Source: an alpha proteobacterium HIMB59 (lineage in GTDB: Bacteria; Pseudomonadota; Alphaproteobacteria; HIMB59). From it: a stretch of 64,000 nt of DNA. The notes below the pieces were generated by a model. That model searched no databases. It was not told the origin of the DNA and saw only the letters and a list, made by a program, of their open reading frames with translations. Both the position numbers and the translations under genes were made by a program. The stretch spans positions 58,143 through 122,142 of the forward strand of contig SGZV01000001.1 of NCBI GenBank assembly GCA_004321805.1, written 5' to 3'. This document shows, in pieces, positions 1 to 9,784 of this stretch (positions within the stretch are counted from its first letter, which is position 1; every line of letters begins with the position of its first letter).

Positions 1-681
1 ATTTTTGATTAAAGTGGATATATTTCGAAATCTTTCAGCCTCTTTAGATTGTTTTTTTAAAATTGATAATTGTTCTTCATATGTGTCTATTACGTCTTCT
101 ACGCGTAATAAGTTATTATTCGCTGCTTTGAGTCTTAGCTCAGAGTCATGTCTTCTTGACTGAAGTCCAAGTATTCCTGCAGCCTCTTCTAGAACCATTT
201 TTCTGTCTTCAGGTTTGGCCTGAGTAATTGCTCCAATTCTACCTTGGCTAACTATTGATGTAGATCTGGCAGAAGTTGAAGCATCAGCAAAAAGCAATTG
301 AATATCTTTTAATCTTACTTCTTTACCATTTATAAATGAACTTGAACCTTCACCTCTATATATCTTCCTTGATATATCTAATTGTTTAGTTTGGAATTTA
401 TTTTCTAAATCACTTCCTTCAAGATTAATAAACAAACCAACTTCAGCTAAATTCCAAGAAGGTCTATTATCTGTTCCGTTAAAAATTAAGTCATCAATTT
501 CCTTACCTCTTAATTGTTTAGCGGAAACTTCTCCAAGTCCAAATCTTATTGCTTCAACAATATTAGATTTACCACAGCCGTTAGGGCCAACAATACCAGT
601 TAGCCCAGATTTAACTTCAAATTCTGTAGGTTCAACGAAGGACTTAAAACCTTTAATTGAGAGTTTATCTAAAGATAACAA
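1..681 (-). CDS. smc: Chromosome segregation protein SMC, N-terminal part (truncated by window edge)
   Basis: Minus-strand translation from a TTG start at 681: MLSLDKLSIKGFKSFVEPTEFEVKSGLTGIVGPNGCGKSNIVEAIRFGLGE... Walker A GPNGCGKSN; not in the supplied ORF track because it runs off the edge. Confidence 0.9.
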   Translation of the reverse strand, partial: MLSLDKLSIKGFKSFVEPTEFEVKSGLTGIVGPNGCGKSNIVEAIRFGLGEVSAKQLRGKEIDDLIFNGTDNRPSWNLAEVGLFINLEGSDLENKFQTKQLDISRKIYRGEGSSSFINGKEVRLKDIQLLFADASTSARSTSIVSQGRIGAITQAKPEDRKMVLEEAAGILGLQSRRHDSELRLKAANNNLLRVEDVIDTYEEQLSILKKQSKEAERFRNISTLIKN

Positions 682-682
682 A

Positions 683-1303
683 TTATTTATTTAATTCTTT
701 TTTGATTATTTTTAAAAACTCAGAAGCAGGTCTATTGCCTTGAATTTTTTCACCATTAATCAGAAAAGTAGGGGTGCTTTCAATGCCAAATGATTCTTGA
801 GACTCTACTTGAAGGCCCAATAATTTATTTTGTAGAGCTTCATTGCTCAAGCATGATTGCAATTGTTCATCTTCCAATCCCAATTGAAGTCCATAGCTAT
901 TGAGTAATTCAACAATTTTTTCACCAGATTCCGCTTTTGTCCATGTATCGTAGTTACTATAAACCGAGTCTATATAGCTTGGCCTTATTGATTGATCACA
1001 ACTAGCAATAATTGAAGCATAAAAAGCTGCCTGATTTAATGGAAAATCAACAACGTAATAATTTATATGTTCAAATAAACCACTTTCTTTGAGTTCATTA
1101 AGGGTTTCATTATGAAACGAAGCGCAATGAGAGCAGCTAAAGGAAGAAAATTCAATTATATCAACAGTGTTTGACGCGGTTGCCTGGTGTAAAGGAATTA
1201 ACTCATTATTTTTAATGAAATTCTCATATTTATATTCCTTAGAAATACAATTTCCTACGAGTAAAAATAACAGAGAAATAGTTAGATATTTGATTTTATT
1301 CAT
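683..1303 (-). CDS. DsbA-like thiol:disulfide interchange protein, exported
   Basis: N-terminal signal/lipobox-like segment, CSHC redox motif in FSSFSCSHCASFH, cis-Pro region STPTFLING. Confidence 0.85.
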   Translation of the reverse strand: MNKIKYLTISLLFLLVGNCISKEYKYENFIKNNELIPLHQATASNTVDIIEFSSFSCSHCASFHNETLNELKESGLFEHINYYVVDFPLNQAAFYASIIASCDQSIRPSYIDSVYSNYDTWTKAESGEKIVELLNSYGLQLGLEDEQLQSCLSNEALQNKLLGLQVESQESFGIESTPTFLINGEKIQGNRPASEFLKIIKKELNK

Positions 1304-1742
1304 GGGTTTTACTAAAGATATCTTTAAAAATTGCTCTCACTTCTGCATCTTTTATATCATTTAATTTTTGATTATTAACATCTTTTAATTTTTTTGTTGC
1401 AATTTTTTCGTTGTCAATTTTGTTAACATTCTTTTTTGATAAAAAATCATGAAAAAATAGGATTTTATTAATTTTTAAACCTAAGATTTCCTCACATTTT
1501 AAAATTATTTCACGTTGGATAGAATGAAGCTCAAAAGACTTCGATGAATTAATTTTAAATTCTAATTTTAAAGAATCTGACTGGCCTAGAATTGATACTT
1601 TTTTTAGCTCAATATCTTCAGAGTGCTCTCCAAAGATTATTTTCCAGTTTTTTGTAAGAAGTGTGTTTATCTTTAATTTTTTTTTATTTAATTTATTAAG
1701 TAAATGAAAAGCGACATCATTCAATTTGGAGATTTTCTTCAT
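1296..1742 (-). CDS. DUF721 / DciA-like protein
   Basis: LTKNWKIIFGEH... and LEFKINSSKSFELHSIQREIILKCEEILG pattern; located between mutY and dsbA/smc as in other alphaproteobacteria. Confidence 0.7.
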   Translation of the reverse strand: MKKISKLNDVAFHLLNKLNKKKLKINTLLTKNWKIIFGEHSEDIELKKVSILGQSDSLKLEFKINSSKSFELHSIQREIILKCEEILGLKINKILFFHDFLSKKNVNKIDNEKIATKKLKDVNNQKLNDIKDAEVRAIFKDIFSKTHE

Positions 1743-2702
1743 AAAAATAATTTTTATGATCTTATATTATCTTGGTTTAAAAAAAATCAAAGACACTTAT
1801 ATTGGCGTCAGAATAGAAGTATATATCTGACCTATTTGACGGAAATAATGCTTCAACAAACGACAGTAAAGACAGTTGAAAATAAACTAAAATCATTTTT
1901 AAAAGATTTTCCAGACTTTAATTCCTATAAAAATAAAAATTTAAGTGATGTATTAAATAGCTGGTCTGGACTGGGATACTATAAAAGAGCGGAAAACTTA
2001 TTTAACTCTGTAGAAATAATTAACAAAAAATACAATGGAAAGTTACCAAGTGAAATTTCACAATTGCTGACTTTACCTGGGATTGGTAATTACACAGCAA
2101 ACTCAGTGTTAGCGATTGCATTTAATAAAAAAGCCTTTCCAATTGATGTCAACATTAGAAGATTGTTAACAAGACTTACAGGAAGAGCATTTAATGATAA
2201 AGAGTTAGCAAAAATTTTAGAACTAATACTTAAAAATAAAAAAAGCTATCGAAATTTTACTGAGTCAATGATGGACTTTAGTTCATCTATATGTAAAAAA
2301 AATTCACCCTTGTGTGAGTCATGTACATTTAAGCTTTTTTGTGGATCTGCTTTTCAGGAATTTAAGGCTATAAGAAAGTCAAAACCTAATATAAAGAAAA
2401 TAGATTTTTTTATATTAAAAAACAAAACATCTTTTTGTTTTATTCAAAAGCCAAATTTTCAGTTTTATCAAAATTTTTTACACTTACCGTCAAATTTAGA
2501 TTCAATATTTATATCTGGAATTAATTTGAAGAAGAAAACTAAAATTAAAAAATTTAAATACTCAATTACAAATAATCGATATGAAGTTCAAGTATTTTTT
2601 GCAGAAATTAAAAAAATTAAAAATAAAAAAATTATTTGGATAGATGAAAGTAAATTACCAAAAATCGCATTACCATCTTTATTCAAAAAAATTTTAATTT
2701 AA
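1704..2702 (+). CDS. mutY: A/G-specific adenine glycosylase MutY
   Basis: LTEIMLQQTTVKTV, LPGIGNYTANSVLAIAFN, Fe-S cysteines CKKNSPLCESCTFKLFC. Confidence 0.93.
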   Translation: MKSDIIQFGDFLHKNNFYDLILSWFKKNQRHLYWRQNRSIYLTYLTEIMLQQTTVKTVENKLKSFLKDFPDFNSYKNKNLSDVLNSWSGLGYYKRAENLFNSVEIINKKYNGKLPSEISQLLTLPGIGNYTANSVLAIAFNKKAFPIDVNIRRLLTRLTGRAFNDKELAKILELILKNKKSYRNFTESMMDFSSSICKKNSPLCESCTFKLFCGSAFQEFKAIRKSKPNIKKIDFFILKNKTSFCFIQKPNFQFYQNFLHLPSNLDSIFISGINLKKKTKIKKFKYSITNNRYEVQVFFAEIKKIKNKKIIWIDESKLPKIALPSLFKKILI

Positions 2703-3763
2703 GATCTTATTTTTTTTCTAATTTCATCAATAGAGACAAGATTTTTCTTTTTATCTTCATAATGCCAGTAGTCCCATCCATTAAAGGAAGATGTATTATT
2801 AACTTTAGCAGCTATTTTATGAATTGATCCTCGATCATTATTATAAGTAATACTTCCATCAGGTAGTATTGTAGCTTTGTAATCTTTATTAATGTTGTAG
2901 AGCTTTGATCCAGGTTTTAGGTATCCAGTGTTAATAAGTGTTCCAAATGGAACTTTTTTTTGTGGCTTGTCTCTCTCATTGATTTCTAAAAGTTTTTCAT
3001 CAAGTGTTTTGATTGAATTCAATCTCTTATTTGCCAAAGATTGATATGCTTTATCTTTTTCAAACCCTATATATTTTCTACCTAGGTGCTTTGCAGCTGC
3101 GCAAAAGCTAGCTGTGCCAGCAAAAGGTTCTAAAACCAAATCACCTTTTATTGTTGATTGTAATAAAATTTTGTTCATTAGCGCTAATGGTTTTTGTGTT
3201 GGGTGTGCGGTTTCATTATCAACATTTTTTAATCTTTCTTTTCCTGAGCATATAGGAAAATTCCAAACACTTCTCTCTTGTTTATCTTCATTGCTAGTTT
3301 TTAGAGTATGGTAATTGAATTGATATTTTGATTTAGGGCTTTTAGAACACCAAATAAGTGTTTCATGAGCATTGGTGAGTCTAGTTGCTCTAAAATTTGG
3401 TAGCGGATTTGATTTGACCCAAATGACATCATTTAATATCCAAAAATTTAAATCTTGAAGAATTTTACCAATTCTAAAAATATTATGGTAAGAGCCAATA
3501 ATCCATAACCCACCATCATTTTTAAGAATTCTTTTACAATTTTTTAAGTAAGATAATGTAAATTCATCATAACTTGCGTAATTATCAAATTTATCCCAAT
3601 CTTGACTTACACCAGTTACAACAGAGTGGTTGGGCCTTGTGAGCTCTTTGTTTAGCTGTAAATTATATGGTGGATCTAAAAAAATAAGATCAATTGAGTT
3701 TTCATCAATTCTATTGATTAATTCTAAACAATCTCCTTGGTGAATTTTGTTAATCTTTAACAC
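2699..3763 (-). CDS. ccrM: Adenine-specific DNA methyltransferase, CcrM type (predicted GANTC)
   Basis: DPPYNL motif IV, FAGTASFCAAAKHLGR motif I, beta-class order, C-terminal RAMA-like domain (GTLINTGYLKPGSKLY); between rnhB and mutY. Confidence 0.92.
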   Translation of the reverse strand: MLKINKIHQGDCLELINRIDENSIDLIFLDPPYNLQLNKELTRPNHSVVTGVSQDWDKFDNYASYDEFTLSYLKNCKRILKNDGGLWIIGSYHNIFRIGKILQDLNFWILNDVIWVKSNPLPNFRATRLTNAHETLIWCSKSPKSKYQFNYHTLKTSNEDKQERSVWNFPICSGKERLKNVDNETAHPTQKPLALMNKILLQSTIKGDLVLEPFAGTASFCAAAKHLGRKYIGFEKDKAYQSLANKRLNSIKTLDEKLLEINERDKPQKKVPFGTLINTGYLKPGSKLYNINKDYKATILPDGSITYNNDRGSIHKIAAKVNNTSSFNGWDYWHYEDKKKNLVSIDEIRKKIRS

Positions 3764-3836
3764 TCAAGAATCTTAGTTTTTTTTTTGTTTTAAAGTTAGT
3801 TAATATGATTAAGACTGTTGATAACTAAGTAGATAA

Positions 3837-4427
3837 CTATTTGATAAGTCGACTAATGGGTTGATAAGTTTTTCGGTGAAAAGGACTTATACCATATTTA
3901 TCAATAGCATTGAGATGACTTTTTGTTCCATATCCTGCATTTTTGTTCCACTCATATCTACCTTCAAATTGATGTAATTTTAAAACTAGTTTATCTCGAA
4001 ATACCTTAGCCATTATTGAGGCAGCAGACACTTGATTAATTTTATCATCAGCTTTAATCAAAGATGAAACTTGAAACTTATTTAAGTCTTCAGGGATAAA
4101 CTTACCATCAATGATGATTTGATCAGAAGCTTTAGCAATAGTTTTAATAGCAATAGACATTGATTGTAAAACTACTTTATGGATATTTAATTTTTCAATA
4201 TCTCTCTTTTTCCCAAAAGTAATTTGATAAGAATAATTTGGATTTTTATTGCTCTTAAAATAGTTATAAATTTCTTCTCTTTGTTTTTTATTTATTTTTT
4301 TTGAGTCTTTGATTGAAAAAGGTAATAATTCAAATAAATCATCTCTAGATCTAAACGCACATATAATTACGCTTCCTACAAGAGAGCCTCTTCCAACTTC
4401 ATCTACTCCAACAATGAAATTACTCAT
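3837..4427 (-). CDS. rnhB: Ribonuclease HII
   Basis: GVDEVGRGSLVG, IIDGKF, AASIMAKVFRD. Confidence 0.95.
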   Translation of the reverse strand: MSNFIVGVDEVGRGSLVGSVIICAFRSRDDLFELLPFSIKDSKKINKKQREEIYNYFKSNKNPNYSYQITFGKKRDIEKLNIHKVVLQSMSIAIKTIAKASDQIIIDGKFIPEDLNKFQVSSLIKADDKINQVSAASIMAKVFRDKLVLKLHQFEGRYEWNKNAGYGTKSHLNAIDKYGISPFHRKTYQPISRLIK

Positions 4428-4941
4428 CGAGCCTAGGTATTAACTCAATGAAGTTACAGGGTTTATGCCTAATGTCTAATTGGTAAAATAAAATCTCTTT
4501 CCAGGCATCTTGAACGGCAGACTTGGATCCTGGTAAACAGAAAACGTATTTTTTATTTACTAGAAAAGAGCTACTCCTTGATTGTATTGCTGAGGTCCCA
4601 ATTTTTTGAAAACTTATTTGTCTAAATAACTCCCCAAAACCTGGAATTTCTAATTCTGATATAGATTTTACACAATCAATAGTATTATCCCTACCTGTTA
4701 AACCAGTACCACCAGTTGTAATTATAACTTGTATTTCATTTTTTAAGCTTAGATCTGTAACAGTATTTATTATTCCCTGAGCATCATCTTTAATTACCTC
4801 ATGATATAAACAAAAATGCCCTTTTTCATTTATAGCTTTAAATAAATATGTTCCAGATTTATCATTATCTTTATTTCTGGTATCAGAAATAGTTAGCACA
4901 GCTATGTTAATAGGTGAGAAAATTATCTTTTCATCAATCAT
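4420..4941 (-). CDS. moaB: Molybdenum cofactor biosynthesis protein MoaB/Mog family
   Basis: ISDTRNKDNDKSG, TTGGTGLTGRD, CLPGSKSAVQDAW. Confidence 0.9.
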   Translation of the reverse strand: MIDEKIIFSPINIAVLTISDTRNKDNDKSGTYLFKAINEKGHFCLYHEVIKDDAQGIINTVTDLSLKNEIQVIITTGGTGLTGRDNTIDCVKSISELEIPGFGELFRQISFQKIGTSAIQSRSSSFLVNKKYVFCLPGSKSAVQDAWKEILFYQLDIRHKPCNFIELIPRLDE

Positions 4942-6623
4942 TGTATCATAATAGTATTTTGTGCAATGAGCTCATCTGCATAATTAAATGAATTATGATT
5001 GATTAATTCATAAATCACAAGGTTGGTTAAAACCCTTTCTACAAATATTCTTGTTTCTCTTGATGGTATTGACTCAATAAGCAAAAAACTATCATTATTA
5101 AATGATGTTTTTTTCATCCATTTAGATAAATTTCCTGGCCCTGCGTTGTAAGATATTAAAGCTTTTAACAAATCACCATTAATACTTTTCATGTTTAATA
5201 AACTTTTGAGATAGAGACTTCCGGTATCAACATTTATTTGTGGATCGTAAAGATGTCTAGGGTTAGATTTGAAATTATATTTTTTATTTACCATCCTTGC
5301 TGTTGATGGAAGAATTTGCATAAGCCCATAAGCACTTTTTCCACTCCTAGCAAAAGCACTAAATTGTGACTCCTGCCTTATCATGCTTAAAATTAATATA
5401 GGGTCTACTTCATTGAATTCATAATTTTCTATCCATTGAGGGGTAGGGTACAAAAATTCTATAGGAGCATTTTCTTTAAATAAATATTTTGCAGTTTTAA
5501 TTTGAAGAGAGCTCAGGTCATTTTTTTTGGAAAAACCTAATAATGTCATTTTGAAACGGTCATTGGAGATACTTTGAATTCTATTTAATTCAATTTCTGC
5601 AATAGGAATTTCATCTATTTCAATTAAAGCTTGAATTCTTTCTCCTAAAACACTTTGAGTAAAAGAATTTAGGTCTTTTGATAATTCTAAATCGTTAAAT
5701 TCAAAGTCAATAATAGGTTTATCTAAAATTCTACAAGAAAGAAGAGAATAAATATTAAAGCTTGGATTACACGCAGCATTTAGTGAATCAAGGGAGGCTT
5801 CAAAAGTAATATTGTCTTTTGGGTCTTTAGTTGCCGATAGGAAAGACCAATAAGCTCCAGCATTCTTTAACCATTTGTTATTAGTAATTTTTGATAAAAT
5901 TAAAAATTGTCTTGATGCTTTCTGAAATTCTGCCTTTCTGTAATGGGCTAAGCCTTTTATCCAAAGGCCCTCAGAGTAGGGGTCTTTAATAAAAGATTCA
6001 TTTTTTAAAACATTGATTGCTTTATCGTCTAAATTAGCCAAGTAGTAACCATTAGCAATTTTTGATAATAGAAAAGACAATTCTTTGTCATTAAAATTCT
6101 TTTTATGGTGTTCTAAATATTCCAGAGCTCCAGTAGGCCACCCTCTACCAACTCTTGATCTTACAGTATTGTATATACTTATTTTTTTTGAGTAGTTATT
6201 ACTTGTAAAAATTTTTCTCAAAGGGCTAACCGTCTTTTCAATTGATTGTTTCTCAAGAAATATTTTATCTAATTCAGGAAATTTATTTTTTAAAGGCTTT
6301 TGTGATCCGGAGGGCATTCTTTTTATAGCAAGCTTATAAATTCTTTTAGCTTCATATTGATCATTATATTTACTAAGCCATATATCTAATTCACTGAAGC
6401 TTGAGCGATGTTTGGTTGGGTGAAGTAATTTAAGAGCCTCAACATGACCCATTAATATAAGGTCATTTAATTTTTCAATATTTTTGTCAGCTTGTTTAAA
6501 ATTACCATCCCTATAATCTTTGAAAATAGATTTGTATAATGCAACATCTTTATTACTTAACGCAGATAAATTTTGACAAAAACCAATTAATAAAATTATA
6601 AAAACATATTTCATTTTAACCAC
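4938..6623 (-). CDS. slt: Soluble lytic murein transglycosylase
   Basis: SLT domain: ILSMIRQESQFSAFARSGKSAYGLMQILPSTA...ALISYNAGPGN; helical repeats upstream. Confidence 0.9.
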   Translation of the reverse strand: MVKMKYVFIILLIGFCQNLSALSNKDVALYKSIFKDYRDGNFKQADKNIEKLNDLILMGHVEALKLLHPTKHRSSFSELDIWLSKYNDQYEAKRIYKLAIKRMPSGSQKPLKNKFPELDKIFLEKQSIEKTVSPLRKIFTSNNYSKKISIYNTVRSRVGRGWPTGALEYLEHHKKNFNDKELSFLLSKIANGYYLANLDDKAINVLKNESFIKDPYSEGLWIKGLAHYRKAEFQKASRQFLILSKITNNKWLKNAGAYWSFLSATKDPKDNITFEASLDSLNAACNPSFNIYSLLSCRILDKPIIDFEFNDLELSKDLNSFTQSVLGERIQALIEIDEIPIAEIELNRIQSISNDRFKMTLLGFSKKNDLSSLQIKTAKYLFKENAPIEFLYPTPQWIENYEFNEVDPILILSMIRQESQFSAFARSGKSAYGLMQILPSTARMVNKKYNFKSNPRHLYDPQINVDTGSLYLKSLLNMKSINGDLLKALISYNAGPGNLSKWMKKTSFNNDSFLLIESIPSRETRIFVERVLTNLVIYELINHNSFNYADELIAQNTIMIQ

Positions 6624-7287
6624 CCAATTGTCTTTTTATTTCTTTCAAATCTTCCCAAGCATCTTTTTTCAAGTCAGGGTTGTTAATTAAAATTTCTGGC
6701 TCATATAAAACTCTACACCTTTTTGGTGTTACATCGTTTGGTGTATTAAAGTCAAACCACTTTCCTCTTAAAGACATTGAAGATAAATCAGTAGCTAATA
6801 ACATTTTTATACAAAAATTTGACATGATGATTAGAAATTTTGGATTAATTAATTCAATTAATTTGTAGTTAAAAAGCTGTATTGTATTTAAGAAATTTTC
6901 ATCATCTGATAAGTTTTCCAATCCTCTTGGAATATATGATGAAAGACTTATCAAGTTACGATCTAATTTGATTGAAGAAAGCATTTTATCAAAGAGATCT
7001 CCCGTCAAACCATCTAATATTTTTTCATCATGATGGGCGCACTTACCATAAAAAAATAAAATATTTGAAGATGGCGCACCCTCAACAATTGAATTTTTGA
7101 AAGAAAAATTATCTCTAAGTTGTTTTTCCAACTCATCTAGAGATTTTATGTCATTAACACTAGGTTTTTTAGATTGACTATTTTGAATAACGTTCACATC
7201 TATTACATTGATGGGTTCATTTGATTTAAATTCATTCAAATTCATCAATTCCAAAAGAATATTTTTTTGATACTGTTTATTATCCAT
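6616..7287 (-). CDS. Uracil-DNA glycosylase family 4/5-like protein, apparently degenerate
   Basis: Retains GLTGDLFDKMLSSIKLDRN, NPKFLIIM, LRGKWF, NPDLKKDAWEDL of the UDG-4 fold but lacks GEAPG and the HP of the late motif (LYEPEILI). Confidence 0.65.
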   Translation of the reverse strand: MDNKQYQKNILLELMNLNEFKSNEPINVIDVNVIQNSQSKKPSVNDIKSLDELEKQLRDNFSFKNSIVEGAPSSNILFFYGKCAHHDEKILDGLTGDLFDKMLSSIKLDRNLISLSSYIPRGLENLSDDENFLNTIQLFNYKLIELINPKFLIIMSNFCIKMLLATDLSSMSLRGKWFDFNTPNDVTPKRCRVLYEPEILINNPDLKKDAWEDLKEIKRQLGG

Positions 7288-8866
7288 GTCTAAAATAGTT
7301 AATTATGTAGCGAATTTTATATGTTTTTTCTTGATAATTGTACATGCTAATGCGTCAAAGTTAGAATTTAATTATGATAACCAAATTTTAAGCTCTATCT
7401 ATTCAGAATATAACAATGACTATGAAACATGGAAAAATTTACCTAGTTATGATGAATATAAAGATAAAGAAATAAATTATTTAAATAAATTTATTATCAA
7501 TCAAAATAACACAAAAAATCAAAAGCACAATTTAGATAGTTATATTGCTGATTTGTTTAATTCTTTAACTCAAATAAGGTCTGGAAAATGTACTAATCTA
7601 AACTTAAATAATTTTAATTATATATTTGAGGAGTCTTTGTCTCTGACAATCAAATTTTGGAATAGTTATTGTCAAAATAATGTAAATTTTGAATATTTGG
7701 AAAAAATTGATAATAGATTTGAAAATTTAAAAGTATTAAACAAATTATATTTTTATCATTTAAGAGGAGATATTTTTAAAATTAGAGATATTTATAAAAA
7801 TATAAAAAATAATAGGGAGCTGCTTTCACAATTAAATTTTAAACAATTAAATTTAATAAATTACATCTTTTCTAAAAGTGATTTAGATTTTTCATTAGAT
7901 AATTTCATTGGAATTAAAGAGTCACTCAGTAAGCTCACTTTTGACTTAGACCGTGAATATCAGATTGACGATTACTTTGACTTTATTAGCATGCAAGTTT
8001 TACAAACTAGTACTTATTATTTTTATGCAAAAGATTACAAAAAATCTTTAGCCTTACTTTCTTATTTACAACAAAGAGACTCTAAAAATAAAGAATATTA
8101 TGATTACCAAAAAATTTCCTTTATTGCTCAATTAACACCAAATTCAAATACGTTGGAATTAATACAAAATTTTGAGTTTCAAAATAAAAATTTTGAATAC
8201 TTTAAAGATTATCTTTATTTAAAAACAGCTACTGACTTTGATTATAATTTAAATGAGATGGTTGACTATTTCAAAAGTATCAACTGGAGTACTGAATGGC
8301 AAAGAACAGAATTAGCCTTAATTATAGCTATGGAGTATTATAGTAAAAACTATAATTTGACTGCTTTAGAATTTTTGGATGATTGTTGTTTAAATAATTT
8401 TTCTAAATCCCAAGATCCTATTCAATTATTTAAATATGGCATTCTTTTAGAGCGAAATGATTATATTGATAAATCTGAAGATATAATTCAAAAAAGTATT
8501 GATATTTCAAATGGATCTTACCCATCAATTCTTAATTATCTTGCTTATCTTTGGGTGGAGAACGATCAAAATCTTGATAAGGCAGAGGAAATGTTAATTA
8601 AGGCTGTGGAAGAGTCAAATTACCAAGATGGAGCTATCCTTGACAGCCTTGGCTGGTTATATTTTAAAAAGAAAAAAATTGAACTTGCTAAAAAATGGAT
8701 CACACAAGCGTATATTATGGAACCCTCAGAACCTGAAATTATTGATCACTTATCTCAAATCTATCTTCAACTAAATCGAACAAAAGAGTCTAGATATTTA
8801 GATAATAAAATTATTTTATTTCACAAAGATTATTTTAAATACAATGAGGTATTAAATAGAAATTGA
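7286..8866 (+). CDS. Exported tetratricopeptide-repeat protein
   Basis: Signal peptide; C-terminal TPRs (AILDSLGWLYFKKKKIELAKKWITQAYIMEPSEPEIIDHLSQIY); precedes ispE. Confidence 0.8.
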   Translation: MSKIVNYVANFICFFLIIVHANASKLEFNYDNQILSSIYSEYNNDYETWKNLPSYDEYKDKEINYLNKFIINQNNTKNQKHNLDSYIADLFNSLTQIRSGKCTNLNLNNFNYIFEESLSLTIKFWNSYCQNNVNFEYLEKIDNRFENLKVLNKLYFYHLRGDIFKIRDIYKNIKNNRELLSQLNFKQLNLINYIFSKSDLDFSLDNFIGIKESLSKLTFDLDREYQIDDYFDFISMQVLQTSTYYFYAKDYKKSLALLSYLQQRDSKNKEYYDYQKISFIAQLTPNSNTLELIQNFEFQNKNFEYFKDYLYLKTATDFDYNLNEMVDYFKSINWSTEWQRTELALIIAMEYYSKNYNLTALEFLDDCCLNNFSKSQDPIQLFKYGILLERNDYIDKSEDIIQKSIDISNGSYPSILNYLAYLWVENDQNLDKAEEMLIKAVEESNYQDGAILDSLGWLYFKKKKIELAKKWITQAYIMEPSEPEIIDHLSQIYLQLNRTKESRYLDNKIILFHKDYFKYNEVLNRN

Positions 8867-9675
8867 ATAAAATTCAAATTTATTCTCCTGCAAAAATTAA
8901 TTTGAATTTAAAAGTTATAAAATTTGATAATAATTCTCGTAAACATAAATTAAAATCTAGAGTTTCTATATTAAAATTGTGTGATGTAATTCAAATCATT
9001 AAGTCAAAGTCATTAAATATCAAATATCATAAGTTAAATAAAAAAATCTATCTTGCTGATGATATAATAAAAAAAACAATATCTTATTTTGATAAAAAAT
9101 ATAAAAAAAAATCTTCTTTTAATATAAATGTAGAAAAAAAAATACCAGTTGGTTATGGTTTGGGAGGTGGTTCTTCTAATGCTGCATCTATTTTAAAATT
9201 TTTGTATAGCTATTATAAAATTAATCCAAATAACTTTTGGATTGATGCTCCAAATATTGGATCAGATGTTTTATTATTTATTGATCAAAATCCTAAGATG
9301 ATTGATGGTATTAAAAGTATAAAGAGGATTAAGCCCTCAAAACCAAGATGGAAAAAAATCTTTATAATTATTCCAAATCAAAAAAATTTAACAAAAGATA
9401 TTTTCTTAAATTTTAAAAAAAAACAGTATCATCATACAAATATTAAAACTAAAAATGATCTTACATATTCCTCTAGAGCGTTAAATCCTGAATTTACAAG
9501 GATTTATGACTTCTTATGTAATTTTCGAGATGATTTTAAACTATTTGATATGAGTGGGAGTGGATCTTCTATTTTTGTTTCATTTAAGTCCGCTTATGTC
9601 GAAAAATCTATAATTCATAATATTCATGAGAAATTTCCTCTACTTAGAATTGAAAAATCATATTATTTCAGTTAA
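8863..9675 (+). CDS. ispE: 4-diphosphocytidyl-2-C-methyl-D-erythritol kinase
   Basis: SPAKINLNLKV, PVGYGLGGGSSNAA, DMSGSGSSIF; TTG start. Confidence 0.93.
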   Translation: MNKIQIYSPAKINLNLKVIKFDNNSRKHKLKSRVSILKLCDVIQIIKSKSLNIKYHKLNKKIYLADDIIKKTISYFDKKYKKKSSFNINVEKKIPVGYGLGGGSSNAASILKFLYSYYKINPNNFWIDAPNIGSDVLLFIDQNPKMIDGIKSIKRIKPSKPRWKKIFIIIPNQKNLTKDIFLNFKKKQYHHTNIKTKNDLTYSSRALNPEFTRIYDFLCNFRDDFKLFDMSGSGSSIFVSFKSAYVEKSIIHNIHEKFPLLRIEKSYYFS

Positions 9676-9691
9676 GTTCTTAAAATCTTAA

Positions 9692-9766
9692 TGGGGCGTA
9701 GCCAAGCGGTAAGGCACCGGTTTTTGGTATCGGCATGCGTAGGTTCGAATCCTACCGCCCCAGCCA
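9692..9766 (+). tRNA. tRNA-Gln (anticodon TTG), CCA encoded
   Basis: Cloverleaf TGGGGCG...CGCCCCA-G-CCA, anticodon arm CCGGT-TTTTGGT-ATCGG, T-loop GTAGGTTCGAATCCTAC. Confidence 0.96.
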
Positions 9767-9784
9767 TATTAAATTTTATGTTCC

